Assembly: GCF_964283195.1 (NCBI RefSeq)
Contig: NZ_CAXYLH010000002.1
DNA: 64,000 bases
Origin: Paratractidigestivibacter sp003150175
Lineage (GTDB): Bacteria; Actinomycetota; Coriobacteriia; Coriobacteriales; Atopobiaceae
Reading direction: 5' to 3' (one strand)
Below the pieces are notes generated by a model, which saw nothing but the letters and a program-made list of their open reading frames with translations, did no database searches and was not told the DNA's origin. Within the stretch, counting starts at the first letter, position 1. Every line of letters begins with the position of its first letter. Both the position numbers and the translations under genes were made by a program. Shown here in pieces: positions 18,170-25,961 of this stretch.

Positions 18170-18198
18170 ATGCTACCGCAAACAAATGTTTTCTGCAA
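18170..18198 (-). promoter_or_regulatory. lexA promoter with LexA-box-like spacer
   Basis: On the minus strand, -35 TTGCAG (18198-18193), 17-base spacer, -10 TAGCAT (18175-18170). The spacer holds CAAACAAATGTTTT (18179-18192 on the plus strand), a degenerate GAAC-N4-GTTC palindrome. A better box, CAAACGGGCGTTCG (18196-18209), overlaps the -35. Confidence 0.65.
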
Positions 18199-18216
18199 AC
18201 GGGCGTTCGATTATTC

Positions 18217-18276
18217 TTGACGAGAACACGTGTGCGTTCTACGATACATACAGATGTACGCACGAACATTTGTCCA
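18217..18276 (+). promoter_or_regulatory. Promoter and LexA-like operators of the LysM gene
   Basis: The -35 TTGACG (18217-18222), 17-base spacer and -10 TACGAT (18240-18245) face away from lexA. The spacer is an almost complete palindrome, AGAACACGTGTGCGTTCT (18223-18240), with GAAC and GTTC 8 rather than 4 bases apart. A second near-box, CGAACATTTGTCCA (18263-18276), lies after the predicted start. Confidence 0.6.
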
Positions 18277-18346
18277 CTGTAATTCTTGTCCCGTCCCCTC
18301 CGTATAAAGGAAAGCGTAAAAACTCGGACGGAAAGGCAGCCACACG

Positions 18347-18793
18347 ATGGAATCGACGATTAAGCAGAACCTCGCAGGTTTCGGTTTCGACGGGACGAGC
18401 GCCCTGAAGGCCGAGGCGGCCCCACGGCTTTACCTGATCGAGGGCGGGCGCGGCAAATCGGCGGAACCAATTGCAGACGCTGCCGCAAAGAACATCCCGT
18501 TCCCGGTGCTTTGCGCAATCCTTTGCGTCGCGGGAGTCGTGTTCCTGGCTTGTGCCGTGTACGCGATGGATGTCGTCCGCGCCTCAACGGTCGCGAACAT
18601 TCTGCAGGACGCGCCAACCGAGCAGGTCCTCGTCGCCTCTGGGGACACTATCTGGGGCATCGCCAGCGAGCATTGCCCCGAAGGCGCCTCGACGTCGGAC
18701 GTCGTCGACTGGATCCGCAGCCGCAATTCTCTCCAGGAATCGAATCTGGAAATTGGCCAGCGCCTCACCGTCCCGGAGCCCGCATCTGTGTGA
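18347..18793 (+). CDS. LysM membrane protein, likely SOS cell-division inhibitor (YneA/DivS type)
   Basis: The 148-aa protein has a cytoplasmic N-terminus (~1-48), one membrane helix (~50-72) and an outer LysM domain (~93-145; VLVASGDTIWGIASEHCP and IGQRLTVPE). Divergent placement next to lexA, then nrdR, is the same as lexA-Rv2719c-nrdR in mycobacteria and lexA-yneA in Bacillus, whose products delay septation during DNA damage. That role is inferred from context and architecture. The leader from the predicted promoter is ~95 bases. A short Ala-rich N-terminal part is unlike YneA. Confidence 0.75.
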   Translation: MESTIKQNLAGFGFDGTSALKAEAAPRLYLIEGGRGKSAEPIADAAAKNIPFPVLCAILCVAGVVFLACAVYAMDVVRASTVANILQDAPTEQVLVASGDTIWGIASEHCPEGASTSDVVDWIRSRNSLQESNLEIGQRLTVPEPASV

Positions 18794-18827
18794 TACGGTT
18801 AGGGCAGCCTATGCAAGGAGGACAAAC

Positions 18828-19280
18828 GTGCGCTGCCCCCGATGTGGATTCAGCGAATCGAAGGTCGTCGATTCAAGGCCGTCCGAGAACAACGATGCCA
18901 TCAGGCGCCGCAGGGAATGCGCCAAGTGCGGTTTCCGTTACACGACCTACGAGCGCTGCGAAGAGACCCCTCTGATCGTCATCAAACGCGATGGTCGCAA
19001 AGAGACCTTTGAACGCCAAAAGCTCATGCGCGGGCTCTTTGCCGCGACGGTAAAGAGGAACGTCGACGTTAGCGTCCTCAACGGCCTCATCGACGATATC
19101 GAGGCCGAGCTTCGCGACGGCGGCATCACCGAGGTCTCTTCGATTGACCTCGGGAATATGGTCATGAAGAAGCTCATGAAGGTCGACAAAGTCGCTTATA
19201 TTCGGTTCGCCTCCGTGTATCGCGAGTTCAAGGATGTCGACGACTTCATGGAAGAGCTGAGGAGCATCGCCGATGAGTGA
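18828..19280 (+). CDS. nrdR: Transcriptional repressor NrdR
   Basis: Nucleotide-sensing repressor of ribonucleotide reductase genes. The 150-aa protein has the N-terminal zinc ribbon ([15 protein letters not shown] and [13 protein letters not shown]) and the ATP-cone domain ([20 protein letters not shown]). Start is GTG at 18828, with AAGGAGG 7 bases upstream; homology begins there although the frame is open for much longer upstream. The 3' end overlaps dut by 8 bases, tying dNTP supply control to dUTP removal. Confidence 0.95.
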   Translation: MRCPRCGFSESKVVDSRPSENNDAIRRRRECAKCGFRYTTYERCEETPLIVIKRDGRKETFERQKLMRGLFAATVKRNVDVSVLNGLIDDIEAELRDGGITEVSSIDLGNMVMKKLMKVDKVAYIRFASVYREFKDVDDFMEELRSIADE

Positions 19281-19716
19281 TCGCATCAAGCTTCCCATCA
19301 AGAGACTCGATCCGTCCGTTGAGCTCCCGAGCTACGCATACGATGGCGACGCCGGGCTCGACCTGCGATCCAATGAGGACGTGACGCTCGAGCCCTTTGA
19401 GCGCAGGCTCGTCGCGACGGGCCTGGCCATAGCGATTCCCGACGGTTACGCTGGCTTCGTGCAGCCTCGCAGCGGCCTTGCGCTTCGCGAGGGGCTCTCG
19501 ATGGCGAACACGCCTGGCCTCATCGATGCCCATTACCGCGGAGAGCTCAAGGTATGCGCCATAAACCTGGATCCTCATAATCCTATTCATATTGAGCGCG
19601 GCGAGCGCATTGCCCAGCTCATGATCCAAAAAGTTCCCGTCGTCGAACTCGAGGAAGTCGATGAGCTGGACGAGACCGATCGCGGTTGTGGTGGATTCGG
19701 CTCCAGCGGCGTGTGA
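19273..19716 (+). CDS. dut: dUTP diphosphatase
   Basis: Hydrolyses dUTP to dUMP, keeping uracil out of DNA and feeding thymidylate synthesis. The 147-aa trimeric-type dUTPase shows all five motifs: [41 protein letters not shown] and the C-terminal arm [10 protein letters not shown] (Gly-rich; usual form RGxGGFGSTG). It overlaps nrdR by 8 bases. A strong hairpin follows the stop and also covers the ribosome binding site of the next gene. Confidence 0.96.
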   Translation: MSDRIKLPIKRLDPSVELPSYAYDGDAGLDLRSNEDVTLEPFERRLVATGLAIAIPDGYAGFVQPRSGLALREGLSMANTPGLIDAHYRGELKVCAINLDPHNPIHIERGERIAQLMIQKVPVVELEEVDELDETDRGCGGFGSSGV

Positions 19717-19734
19717 TCCTTTGTTTTTGGGTAG

Positions 19735-19769
19735 ACCTCCCTTAAGCCACGCAATCGGCTAAGGGAGGT
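19735..19769 (+). promoter_or_regulatory. Hairpin enclosing the thioredoxin reductase ribosome binding site
   Basis: A perfect 10-bp stem (19735-19744 with 19760-19769) with possible further inner pairing. Its 3' arm contains AAGGGAGG, the Shine-Dalgarno sequence for the ATG at 19775. It may end dut transcription (tail ttattta) and, in read-through RNA, block translation until opened. Confidence 0.6.
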
Positions 19770-19774
19770 TATTT

Positions 19775-20704
19775 ATGCCGACACACGACCTTGTTATCGT
19801 AGGATCCGGTCCCGCCGGGACCGCCGCAGCCCTGTACGCCCGTCGTCAGCTCCTCGATGTTCTTGTCCTCGAGAAGGCGTCGTACGGAGGGCAGCCGCTT
19901 CTTACCACGGAGATCGAGAATTACCCCGGGATTCCCAAGGTGAACGGGTATGACCTCATGGAATCCATGCGCAAACAGGCGGAGGATGCGGGTACCCGAT
20001 TCAATACAGCCGAGGTCAAGCATGTATATAAGCGAACGGACGGAGCATTCTCAATCGCTACGCATGACGGCCCGACGACGTCTCGAATGGTTATCTGGGC
20101 CTCCGGATCGGCTCCGCGGCAGGCTGGATTTGACGGAGAAACCCGTTTTACGGGACGTGGGGTCTCGTATTGCGCGACCTGCGACGCGATGTTCTACAGA
20201 AAAAAACTAGTGTTCGTATGCGGGGGAGGGAACACTGCTGCCGAGGAAGCTCTTGTTTTATCTCACTTTGCCTCAAAAGTCGTCTTGCTTGTACGAAAAG
20301 ATTACATGCGCGCACAGAAATCGCTGCAACAGAAACTTCAGGATGCCGTCAACGTTGAGCTCCGGTACAACACAAGGATCCTCAGTCTTGCCGGCGACGA
20401 GCTCCCAAGCTCGATCACGATACAGAACACGGCAAATGGCGAGACCTACAAGGAAACCTATGATGAAGGTTCCTTCGGCGTGTTCGTCTTTGTAGGAATG
20501 CAGCCTCAAAACGATGCCGTTGCGGAGTTGGTTCAGCTAGATGCCTCAGGACACATCATCACCGACGAGCTCATGCAAACGTCCACTACAGGTTTGTACG
20601 CCGCAGGAGACTGCCGTGCTAAGTATCTGCGCCAGATCGTGACCGCGACATCGGACGGTGCGATCGCAGCATCACGAGCAGCAGAGTATCTCACGAGCCT
20701 TTGA
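19775..20704 (+). CDS. trxB: Thioredoxin reductase (NADPH)-like flavoprotein
   Basis: The 309-aa protein has the FAD-binding GSGPAG (residues 11-16), the redox-active CATC at 133-136, an NADPH-type GGGNTAAEEA (~150-159) and the closing FAD motif TTGLYAAGDC. Family members pass electrons from NAD(P)H to thioredoxin. The NADPH-binding loop lacks the usual HRR-type arginines in an obvious form (VLLVRKDYMRA), so the electron donor may differ. The gene is visibly less GC-rich than its neighbours and no thioredoxin gene is adjacent, so horizontal origin is possible. Expression may be limited by the hairpin at 19735-19769. Confidence 0.85.
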   Translation: MPTHDLVIVGSGPAGTAAALYARRQLLDVLVLEKASYGGQPLLTTEIENYPGIPKVNGYDLMESMRKQAEDAGTRFNTAEVKHVYKRTDGAFSIATHDGPTTSRMVIWASGSAPRQAGFDGETRFTGRGVSYCATCDAMFYRKKLVFVCGGGNTAAEEALVLSHFASKVVLLVRKDYMRAQKSLQQKLQDAVNVELRYNTRILSLAGDELPSSITIQNTANGETYKETYDEGSFGVFVFVGMQPQNDAVAELVQLDASGHIITDELMQTSTTGLYAAGDCRAKYLRQIVTATSDGAIAASRAAEYLTSL

Positions 20705-20755
20705 ACTCCCCTACATTAAATACGTGATAATATATCTTATGTAAACTAGCTATTC

Positions 20756-20833
20756 CACCAACACTGAGTGACGGTCATTGCGTGATGGGTGTCACAGAAA
20801 GCAGCAGCCAATGACTATCACTCAGTGTTGGTG
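20756..20833. repeat. 78-nt interrupted palindrome
   Basis: Outer arms 20756-20771 and 20818-20833 are perfect 16-base inverted repeats. After a 2-base mismatch they continue with 7 more pairs (20774-20780 with 20809-20815). The 28-base loop contains a small inverted repeat (gtga/tcac). There is no T-run on either side, so it is not a standard terminator. It may be a small MITE or REP-like element, or a bidirectional structural stop between the convergent genes. Confidence 0.7.
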
Positions 20834-20834
20834 A

Positions 20835-22439
20835 TCATTTGAGGGACGGGCGGGTCATGAGGTTGAGCTTCATGGTGACGTCGTCCTCGGCTTCGGAATC
20901 CATGATCATGAGGAGCTCGTCGAGGGCTTCGATTCTCATGTCTCCGGTCGGGATCAGCTCGGAAGAAGCGCGGGCAACCAGCACGACCCTGCAGCCGTCC
21001 GGCCACGGCACATCAGAGACCCTCATCCCCTCGAGGCGGCTCCCGGCGCCTACGTGGATTATCTTCACGATCTTCTGGCCCGTGAGACCGCTCACTGCAG
21101 GGTTATCCGCCTGGACACCGAGCTGCTTGGACAGCAGGTGCTCATAGAACGGGTCGGTCTTCGTCAAATTCGCGACCATGTAGGAAATAATAGACACGAG
21201 CGAGACGGAGAGCATTGCATCGAGCGAGCCCGTGAGCTCGAACACGAGCACCACTCCGGTAACCGGTGCGCGGACGACCGACGAGAACAGCCCGGCGATG
21301 CCGAGCGCGACGAAGTTCGGGTAGTACGTCATGTCGAAACCGAAGAACCCGCTGGCGCAAAGCGCGAACGCGCTGCCGATAAGCGCACCCATGACGACCA
21401 GCGGAAACAGCGTTCCTCCCGGAGCGCCCGACCCGAACGAGATCGTCGTGAAGAGGTACTTCCCCACCAGCAGCGCGACGACCGACCCGAACAGCAAACC
21501 GTTCGGCTTCACGATCTGCTCGAAGATCGCGTCCCCGCCGCACATAAGCTCCGGCCATGAGAACGCGGCCACGCCCGCGAGCATAAACGGGATAACGAGC
21601 CGCAGGTACGGGTTCAGTTTCTTGATTCTGCCATAGAGGCCCTGGCATGCGAACATCCCGCGGTTGTGGAGTGCGCCGAGCACGCCGCAGATGACGGCGA
21701 GGATGACGACGAGCGCATAGTCGATATGCGGAAGGTCGTGCACGAACGTGAGGCTCATGACAGGGGCGACGCCGAGCACGCCGGACATCAGGTAATCCGC
21801 GACAAGCGATGATGCCATGACCGAGATGATGAGAGATGCCGTGAACTCCTTGTGGATCTCCTCTAAGGCGAAGAGCACCCCGGTGAGCGGAGCATGGAAC
21901 GCAGCGGACATTCCGGCGGCGGCGCCGCAAGTCACGAGGAGGCGCTCTTCTCCCCTCTTGCGCCTGAACAGTTTTGAGACGGCTTTGCCGGCCATGCCGC
22001 CCAGCTGAACGCTCGGGCCCTCGCGGCCCATAGAGAGGCCGGCGAAGGCGCAAGCGGTCCCCTCAACGAACTTGGCGGCGATCACGCGATGCCAGGGCAT
22101 ATCCATGCGGTCAATGACCTCGGCGTCAACCTGCGGGATTCCGGAGCCTGACGTCGAGGGCTCCCAGCGCACGAGCGTGCCCACGATCGCCACGAGCACG
22201 AGCAGAGCCAGAAACCACAGCCCCATGAGCGACAGGTCGCCGTTGATGGCCCCTGTGATCGCGCGCAGGAGCTTCTCGGCATTCGAGAGCGAGAGCCGGT
22301 ACAGCGTGACCACTCCCCCGCCCGCAAGGCCGACGAGCACGCCCTCGACGATCAGGTCGATTTGAAAGCGACGAGAAAAACGCCTCGACACGGTTGCCGA
22401 GGCGCTCTTCTCCTTGCTGTTATTCACATTGAACTCCAA
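20835..22439 (-). CDS. ClC-type chloride/proton antiporter with C-terminal TrkA-C domain
   Basis: The 534-aa membrane protein has the ClC selectivity motifs GSGIPQV, GREGPSVQLG (gating glutamate present) and GAPGG in the 340s, plus NAPLTG-like HAPLTGVLFALEE with the inner proton glutamate. This favours an H+/Cl- antiporter over a channel. The last ~85 residues form a cytoplasmic TrkA-C (RCK_C) domain (IIHVGAGSRLEGMRVSDVPW), common in Gram-positive ClCs. It starts 12 bases after the NlpC/P60 gene. The stop codon is nearly adjacent to the palindrome at 20756-20833. Confidence 0.92.
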   Translation of the reverse strand: MEFNVNNSKEKSASATVSRRFSRRFQIDLIVEGVLVGLAGGGVVTLYRLSLSNAEKLLRAITGAINGDLSLMGLWFLALLVLVAIVGTLVRWEPSTSGSGIPQVDAEVIDRMDMPWHRVIAAKFVEGTACAFAGLSMGREGPSVQLGGMAGKAVSKLFRRKRGEERLLVTCGAAAGMSAAFHAPLTGVLFALEEIHKEFTASLIISVMASSLVADYLMSGVLGVAPVMSLTFVHDLPHIDYALVVILAVICGVLGALHNRGMFACQGLYGRIKKLNPYLRLVIPFMLAGVAAFSWPELMCGGDAIFEQIVKPNGLLFGSVVALLVGKYLFTTISFGSGAPGGTLFPLVVMGALIGSAFALCASGFFGFDMTYYPNFVALGIAGLFSSVVRAPVTGVVLVFELTGSLDAMLSVSLVSIISYMVANLTKTDPFYEHLLSKQLGVQADNPAVSGLTGQKIVKIIHVGAGSRLEGMRVSDVPWPDGCRVVLVARASSELIPTGDMRIEALDELLMIMDSEAEDDVTMKLNLMTRPSLK

Positions 22440-22451
22440 GCAAGAGAATGA

Positions 22452-23627
22452 TTAATAGGGGCCGCCGCCGATGAAGCTCCACAGCGAGGTGGTCCTCACG
22501 CTGTAGCCGGGCTTCGGTGCGTCGACCATGGTGCCGCCACCGAGGTAGATGCCCACGTGGCCCTCGCTCGTGAAAACGAGGTCGCCGTAGTTGAGCTGCG
22601 ACATGTCGGTCTTCCAGTCGCCGGTCGACTGGAGGGAGGCGATCATGTCATAGGTGGTACGACCGCGCTTGTAACCGTAGCTGTAGCACACAAGGCCGGA
22701 GCAGTCGAAGGAGTCGGGGCCGACCGCGCCGCTCACGTAGGGCTTGCCGATCTGCGCGAGCGCCGTGGAGACACCGCCGCCGCCATACGAGCTGCCGCCG
22801 CCGTTCGAAGGCTTGCTCGAGCTGCCAGAGTTGGAATTGCTGTTATTGGGCTTCGGCTGGGACGGCTTGGTCTCGGAGGGCGTGGTCGGGACGGTCTCGG
22901 CGGCCTGGTCCTGCTTAGCCTGGTCCTCCTGGTTGACCTGCGAGTCCTTTGCCGCGGACGCCTGAGCCTGCTGCTCGTTGGTCTGCTTAGCGGTCTGGAC
23001 CGCCGCGGCAACGGCGGAGTTCTGCTGCGCCGCGACCGAAGCCACCTGGGCCTGAAGCTCGGAGTCGAGCGAATTGTAGTAAGAAGTGGCCTCGCTCACG
23101 CGAGAATCGTACTCGGAGGCCTGCGACTGAAGGTCCTCGACCTTCTGGTTCTGCTGAGCCTGACGCTCCTCGAGCTCAGACTCCTCCTGCTTGAGCTGAG
23201 CCTCCATCGACTTGACGGACGAGATCACCTCGGCGCGCTGCTCGGATACTTTGTCGAGGTAGACCACACGGCTCACGAGGTCGTCGACGCTCGTGGACCC
23301 AAGGATGAAGTCGAGCGTGGAGGTCGATCCCTGCTTGTAATACGAGCGCATGATGTCGGAAAGCTCGCCGCGCTTGGACGTGAGGTCGTTCTGGGTCTGC
23401 TCGACCTCGCCCTGCTTCGCGCTGAGCTCCTGGGAGGTCTTCACCACGTCGTCGGTAGCGGTCTGGAGCTCGGACTGGATGCTCGAGAGCTGGCTTCCGA
23501 GGTCGGAAAGACGGGCAGCGGCGGCGTCGACGTCGGACTGGCTGACGGCGAGGGCCGGGGCAGCGCCGATCCCGAAGGTGAGCGCGGCCGCCAGGCCGGC
23601 GGTAACCACAGTCTTGCAAAAACGCAT
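22452..23627 (-). CDS. Secreted NlpC/P60 peptidoglycan endopeptidase with coiled coil
   Basis: The 391-aa protein has a signal peptide (residues 1-27, cut after ALA), a long coiled coil (~30-230) and an Asn/Ser/Gly/Pro-rich linker. The C-terminal NlpC/P60 domain has catalytic Cys309 (DSFDCSGLVC) and His357 (EGHVGIYLG). Architecture is that of CwlO/RipA-type DL-endopeptidases that open the wall during growth; the coiled coil usually holds the enzyme inactive or binds FtsEX. AGGAG precedes the ATG. A terminator separates it from apt upstream. Confidence 0.92.
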   Translation of the reverse strand: MRFCKTVVTAGLAAALTFGIGAAPALAVSQSDVDAAAARLSDLGSQLSSIQSELQTATDDVVKTSQELSAKQGEVEQTQNDLTSKRGELSDIMRSYYKQGSTSTLDFILGSTSVDDLVSRVVYLDKVSEQRAEVISSVKSMEAQLKQEESELEERQAQQNQKVEDLQSQASEYDSRVSEATSYYNSLDSELQAQVASVAAQQNSAVAAAVQTAKQTNEQQAQASAAKDSQVNQEDQAKQDQAAETVPTTPSETKPSQPKPNNSNSNSGSSSKPSNGGGSSYGGGGVSTALAQIGKPYVSGAVGPDSFDCSGLVCYSYGYKRGRTTYDMIASLQSTGDWKTDMSQLNYGDLVFTSEGHVGIYLGGGTMVDAPKPGYSVRTTSLWSFIGGGPY

Positions 23628-23689
23628 GTAGGCATCTCCTAGAGATGAAGTAGATAACAGATCAACTAAGATAGATTAACGATACTACA

Positions 23690-23723
23690 AACCCCGCCGG
23701 TCTCATAGAAAGCCAGCGGGGTT
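23690..23723 (-). terminator. Terminator after apt
   Basis: Minus-strand hairpin with 8-bp perfect GC-rich arms (23723-23716 with 23697-23690) and further imperfect pairing in the loop, followed by a short T-rich stretch (ttgtagtatcgtt). It ends the pgsA2-to-apt transcript. Confidence 0.6.
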
Positions 23724-23747
23724 CCACATTTCTTTGTAATGAATCCG

Positions 23748-24284
23748 TTATTTGACCTGGACGAGCGAGAACACATCCACGCCCGGGAAATCCTTCGCGA
23801 GAAGGTCGCGCGGCTTGAGGAACTCGAGCTCGAGGATGAACCCGAAGCCTACGATCTGGGCACCGGACTTGCCGCAGAGCTTCGCGGCCGCCTCGGTGCT
23901 GCCGCCCGTGGCGACGAGGTCGTCGATGATGAGCACCTTGTCGTCGGCGGACAGCGAGTCCTTGTGCATCTCGAGGGAGTCGGTGCCGTACTCGAGCGAA
24001 TACTCCTGCTTGTAGACGGCGCGCGGGAGCTTACCGGGCTTTCGCGCGGGGACGAACCCGACGCCGAGCTCGTAGGCAACGGCGGAACCGATGATGAAGC
24101 CACGCGCCTCGGGCCCCACGACCTTGGTCGCGCCGGCGTCACGGAACCGGTCGGCGATGTCCTTAACGGCCGACTTGAAGGCGACGGGGTCTCCCACGAG
24201 CGGCATGATGTCCTTGAAGATCACGCCCGGCTCAGGGTAATCGGGGATGCTGACGATTCGGCTCTCGTAATCGAAGCTCGACAT
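23748..24284 (-). CDS. apt: Adenine phosphoribosyltransferase
   Basis: Salvages adenine to AMP with PRPP. The 178-aa protein carries IPDYPEPGVIFKDIMPL at the N-terminus and the PRPP-binding VLIIDDLVATGGS (~123-135), both diagnostic for APRT. GAAGGAA lies before the ATG. It is the last gene of a run that starts at 27565, behind the ftsR-like regulator. Confidence 0.95.
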   Translation of the reverse strand: MSSFDYESRIVSIPDYPEPGVIFKDIMPLVGDPVAFKSAVKDIADRFRDAGATKVVGPEARGFIIGSAVAYELGVGFVPARKPGKLPRAVYKQEYSLEYGTDSLEMHKDSLSADDKVLIIDDLVATGGSTEAAAKLCGKSGAQIVGFGFILELEFLKPRDLLAKDFPGVDVFSLVQVK

Positions 24285-24326
24285 TGGTTCCTTCTTTCTT
24301 GGTGAAGCTGGTGGAGATGGACTCCC

Positions 24327-25064
24327 CTACTCGCCCATTCCCTTGAACTCATCGCGGACGCGCCGGGCGATGAGCTCGCACCTCACGGCGTTCGTGAGGC
24401 CGAGCATGCGGGACAGCGCCTGCTCGAACTGCTGGCGGACCTCCTCCGAGCGCTCGGGCTCGAGGGTCCCGCCCTTCTTTGTGAAGACGGTGAGCGCCTG
24501 CTCGAAGGTGGCGGACTCGCGGTTCGCGGCGATCACGTACTGCCTCAGGTTCTTCGCGCCGAAACCGAATCTCCTGAGCTCGTCACAGATGCGGATCAGG
24601 GGCAGGTCGCGGCCATCGACGAGGTCACGGCCGTGGGGCGACTTGCGAAGCTGGATGACGCCCGCCTCCGAGAGCTCCCGAACGAACGAGACCGTCGTGC
24701 CGCACAGCTCCGGCATCCTGTCGATCGGGTGGAACTTGCCGGCCGTCTCCTCGTCGTCGCGCTGGACCTGGATCGGCTCCGCAGAAAAGCCCGGGATGCC
24801 CTCGGAAGGCTTCGGGTCCGAGCCGTGATCGAGTTCCTCCTTGATGACCGAGAGGGGCATGAACCGGTTCTTCTGCAGGTACAGAATGGTCTCGAGGCGC
24901 TTGATGTCGCGCTGCGAGTACAGACGGTACCCGCCCGGGGTCCTCGAGGGGTTGATGAGCCCCTCGTCCTGCAGGTACCTGACCTTCGACACGGTGAGGT
25001 CGGGGTACTGCGACTGGAGGCGCTTCACGACTTTGCCGATGGTAAGATATCCGGCGTCTGGCAT
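24327..25064 (-). CDS. MerR-family regulator, FtsR-like
   Basis: The 245-aa protein begins with a MerR winged helix (LTIGKVVKRLQSQYPDLTVS, then LINPSRTPGGYRLYSQRDI). It holds a second helix-turn-helix-like region at ~115-170 and ends in an acidic-basic helical tail. Mycobacterial and corynebacterial FtsR (Rv1828), which activates ftsZ, has the same build and also follows garA. Here the FHA gene precedes it by 9 bases. The link to division control is inferred from this synteny. Confidence 0.8.
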   Translation of the reverse strand: MPDAGYLTIGKVVKRLQSQYPDLTVSKVRYLQDEGLINPSRTPGGYRLYSQRDIKRLETILYLQKNRFMPLSVIKEELDHGSDPKPSEGIPGFSAEPIQVQRDDEETAGKFHPIDRMPELCGTTVSFVRELSEAGVIQLRKSPHGRDLVDGRDLPLIRICDELRRFGFGAKNLRQYVIAANRESATFEQALTVFTKKGGTLEPERSEEVRQQFEQALSRMLGLTNAVRCELIARRVRDEFKGMGE

Positions 25065-25073
25065 GGGCTCGGC

Positions 25074-25505
25074 TTACAGGTCGGTCGCGATGCGGGCTTT
25101 GCGGGAGTTGGTGTGGAAGACCATGCGGAACGTGCCGATCTGGATGGTCGAGCCGTCCTTGAGGTTGGCCTCGTTCACGATGGCGCCGTCGACCCAGGTG
25201 CCGTTGAGGCTGCCCAGGTCCTTGATGGACGCGTAGCCGAGCGCGACGTGCGAGAGGTCGAGGTTGGCATGGTGCCTGGACACGGTCATGTCGTTGAGGA
25301 AGACGCTGTTGGCAGGATCGCGGCCGATGGTGATGGCCGGGCCGTTGAGCTCGAAGGTCTCGCCGATTTGCGGACCCTTGACGATGGTGAGGGTGGGCTG
25401 GACGGGCTGGGCCGCCGCCATGATATCGGGAACGGTGGCGTCGGCCGAAGGCATACGGAAGATCTCGGTGGCGCCGCTGCTCGCGGGGATGTTCTCGTTG
25501 GACAT
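25074..25505 (-). CDS. FHA domain protein, GarA/OdhI-like
   Basis: The 143-aa protein has a ~40-residue N-terminal tail and an FHA domain (ITIGRDPANSVFLND, VSRHHANL, LGSLNGTWVDG). In GarA/OdhI a tail Thr phosphorylated by PknB or PknG folds onto the FHA face and releases metabolic enzymes such as oxoglutarate dehydrogenase. The tail here has GATEIFRM with Thr13, resembling the ETTSVFRA site. The start at 25505 has GGAG 8 bases upstream; an earlier in-frame ATG at 25520 is less well placed. Targets in this anaerobe are unknown. Confidence 0.82.
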   Translation of the reverse strand: MSNENIPASSGATEIFRMPSADATVPDIMAAAQPVQPTLTIVKGPQIGETFELNGPAITIGRDPANSVFLNDMTVSRHHANLDLSHVALGYASIKDLGSLNGTWVDGAIVNEANLKDGSTIQIGTFRMVFHTNSRKARIATDL

Positions 25506-25569
25506 ACTCAGTGCTCCCATCGGTGCGGAATCACATTACAAGTTCTTGATCAAAGCTAGTTTATACCGC

Positions 25570-25947
25570 CTAGCGGCACGCGACCGCGTCCATCTGGACG
25601 AGGGCGCCGAGCGGCAGCTCGTCGACGCGGACGACCGAGCGCGCGGGCATCGGCGGGATGAGCCGCTCGCAGTAGACGTCGTCGAAGGTCTGGAGGTCCT
25701 TGAGGTCGGTGAGGTAGACGGTGACCTTGGCGATGTCGTCGAGGTCGAGCCCGACCTCAGAGAGGACGGCTTCCGCCTGGTCGAGCACGCGCGAGGCCTG
25801 GGCCCGCACGTCGCCGCCCAAAAGCGAGCGCCCGTTGTCGGACAGGGCTATCTGGCCGGACACGAAGACGAGCCTGCCGGCGGTCGTCCCCTTGGAGGCC
25901 CGCCCCACAGGGTCGGGGCATCCTGAGGCGTTTACCTGGTACTTCAT
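25570..25947 (-). CDS. ridA: RidA family enamine/imine deaminase
   Basis: The 125-aa protein fits the RidA/YjgF/UK114 family. Family marks are GRLVFVSGQIALSDNG, the central helix QASRVLDQAEAVL and LPPMPARSVVRVDELPLGA, whose Arg is the substrate-binding residue (context PPMPARS). RidA hydrolyses reactive 2-aminoacrylate and similar enamines made by PLP enzymes. AAGGAGG lies 8 bases before the ATG at 25947; the longer open frame runs into the next gene and is not real. Confidence 0.92.
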   Translation of the reverse strand: MKYQVNASGCPDPVGRASKGTTAGRLVFVSGQIALSDNGRSLLGGDVRAQASRVLDQAEAVLSEVGLDLDDIAKVTVYLTDLKDLQTFDDVYCERLIPPMPARSVVRVDELPLGALVQMDAVACR

Positions 25948-25961
25948 GGAAAGGACCTCCT

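Noticed and set aside
18471..18827. Upstream extension of nrdR through the LysM gene
   Set aside because: The zinc ribbon starts at the GTG at 18828 with AAGGAGG before it; the rest is a shadow of the LysM gene.
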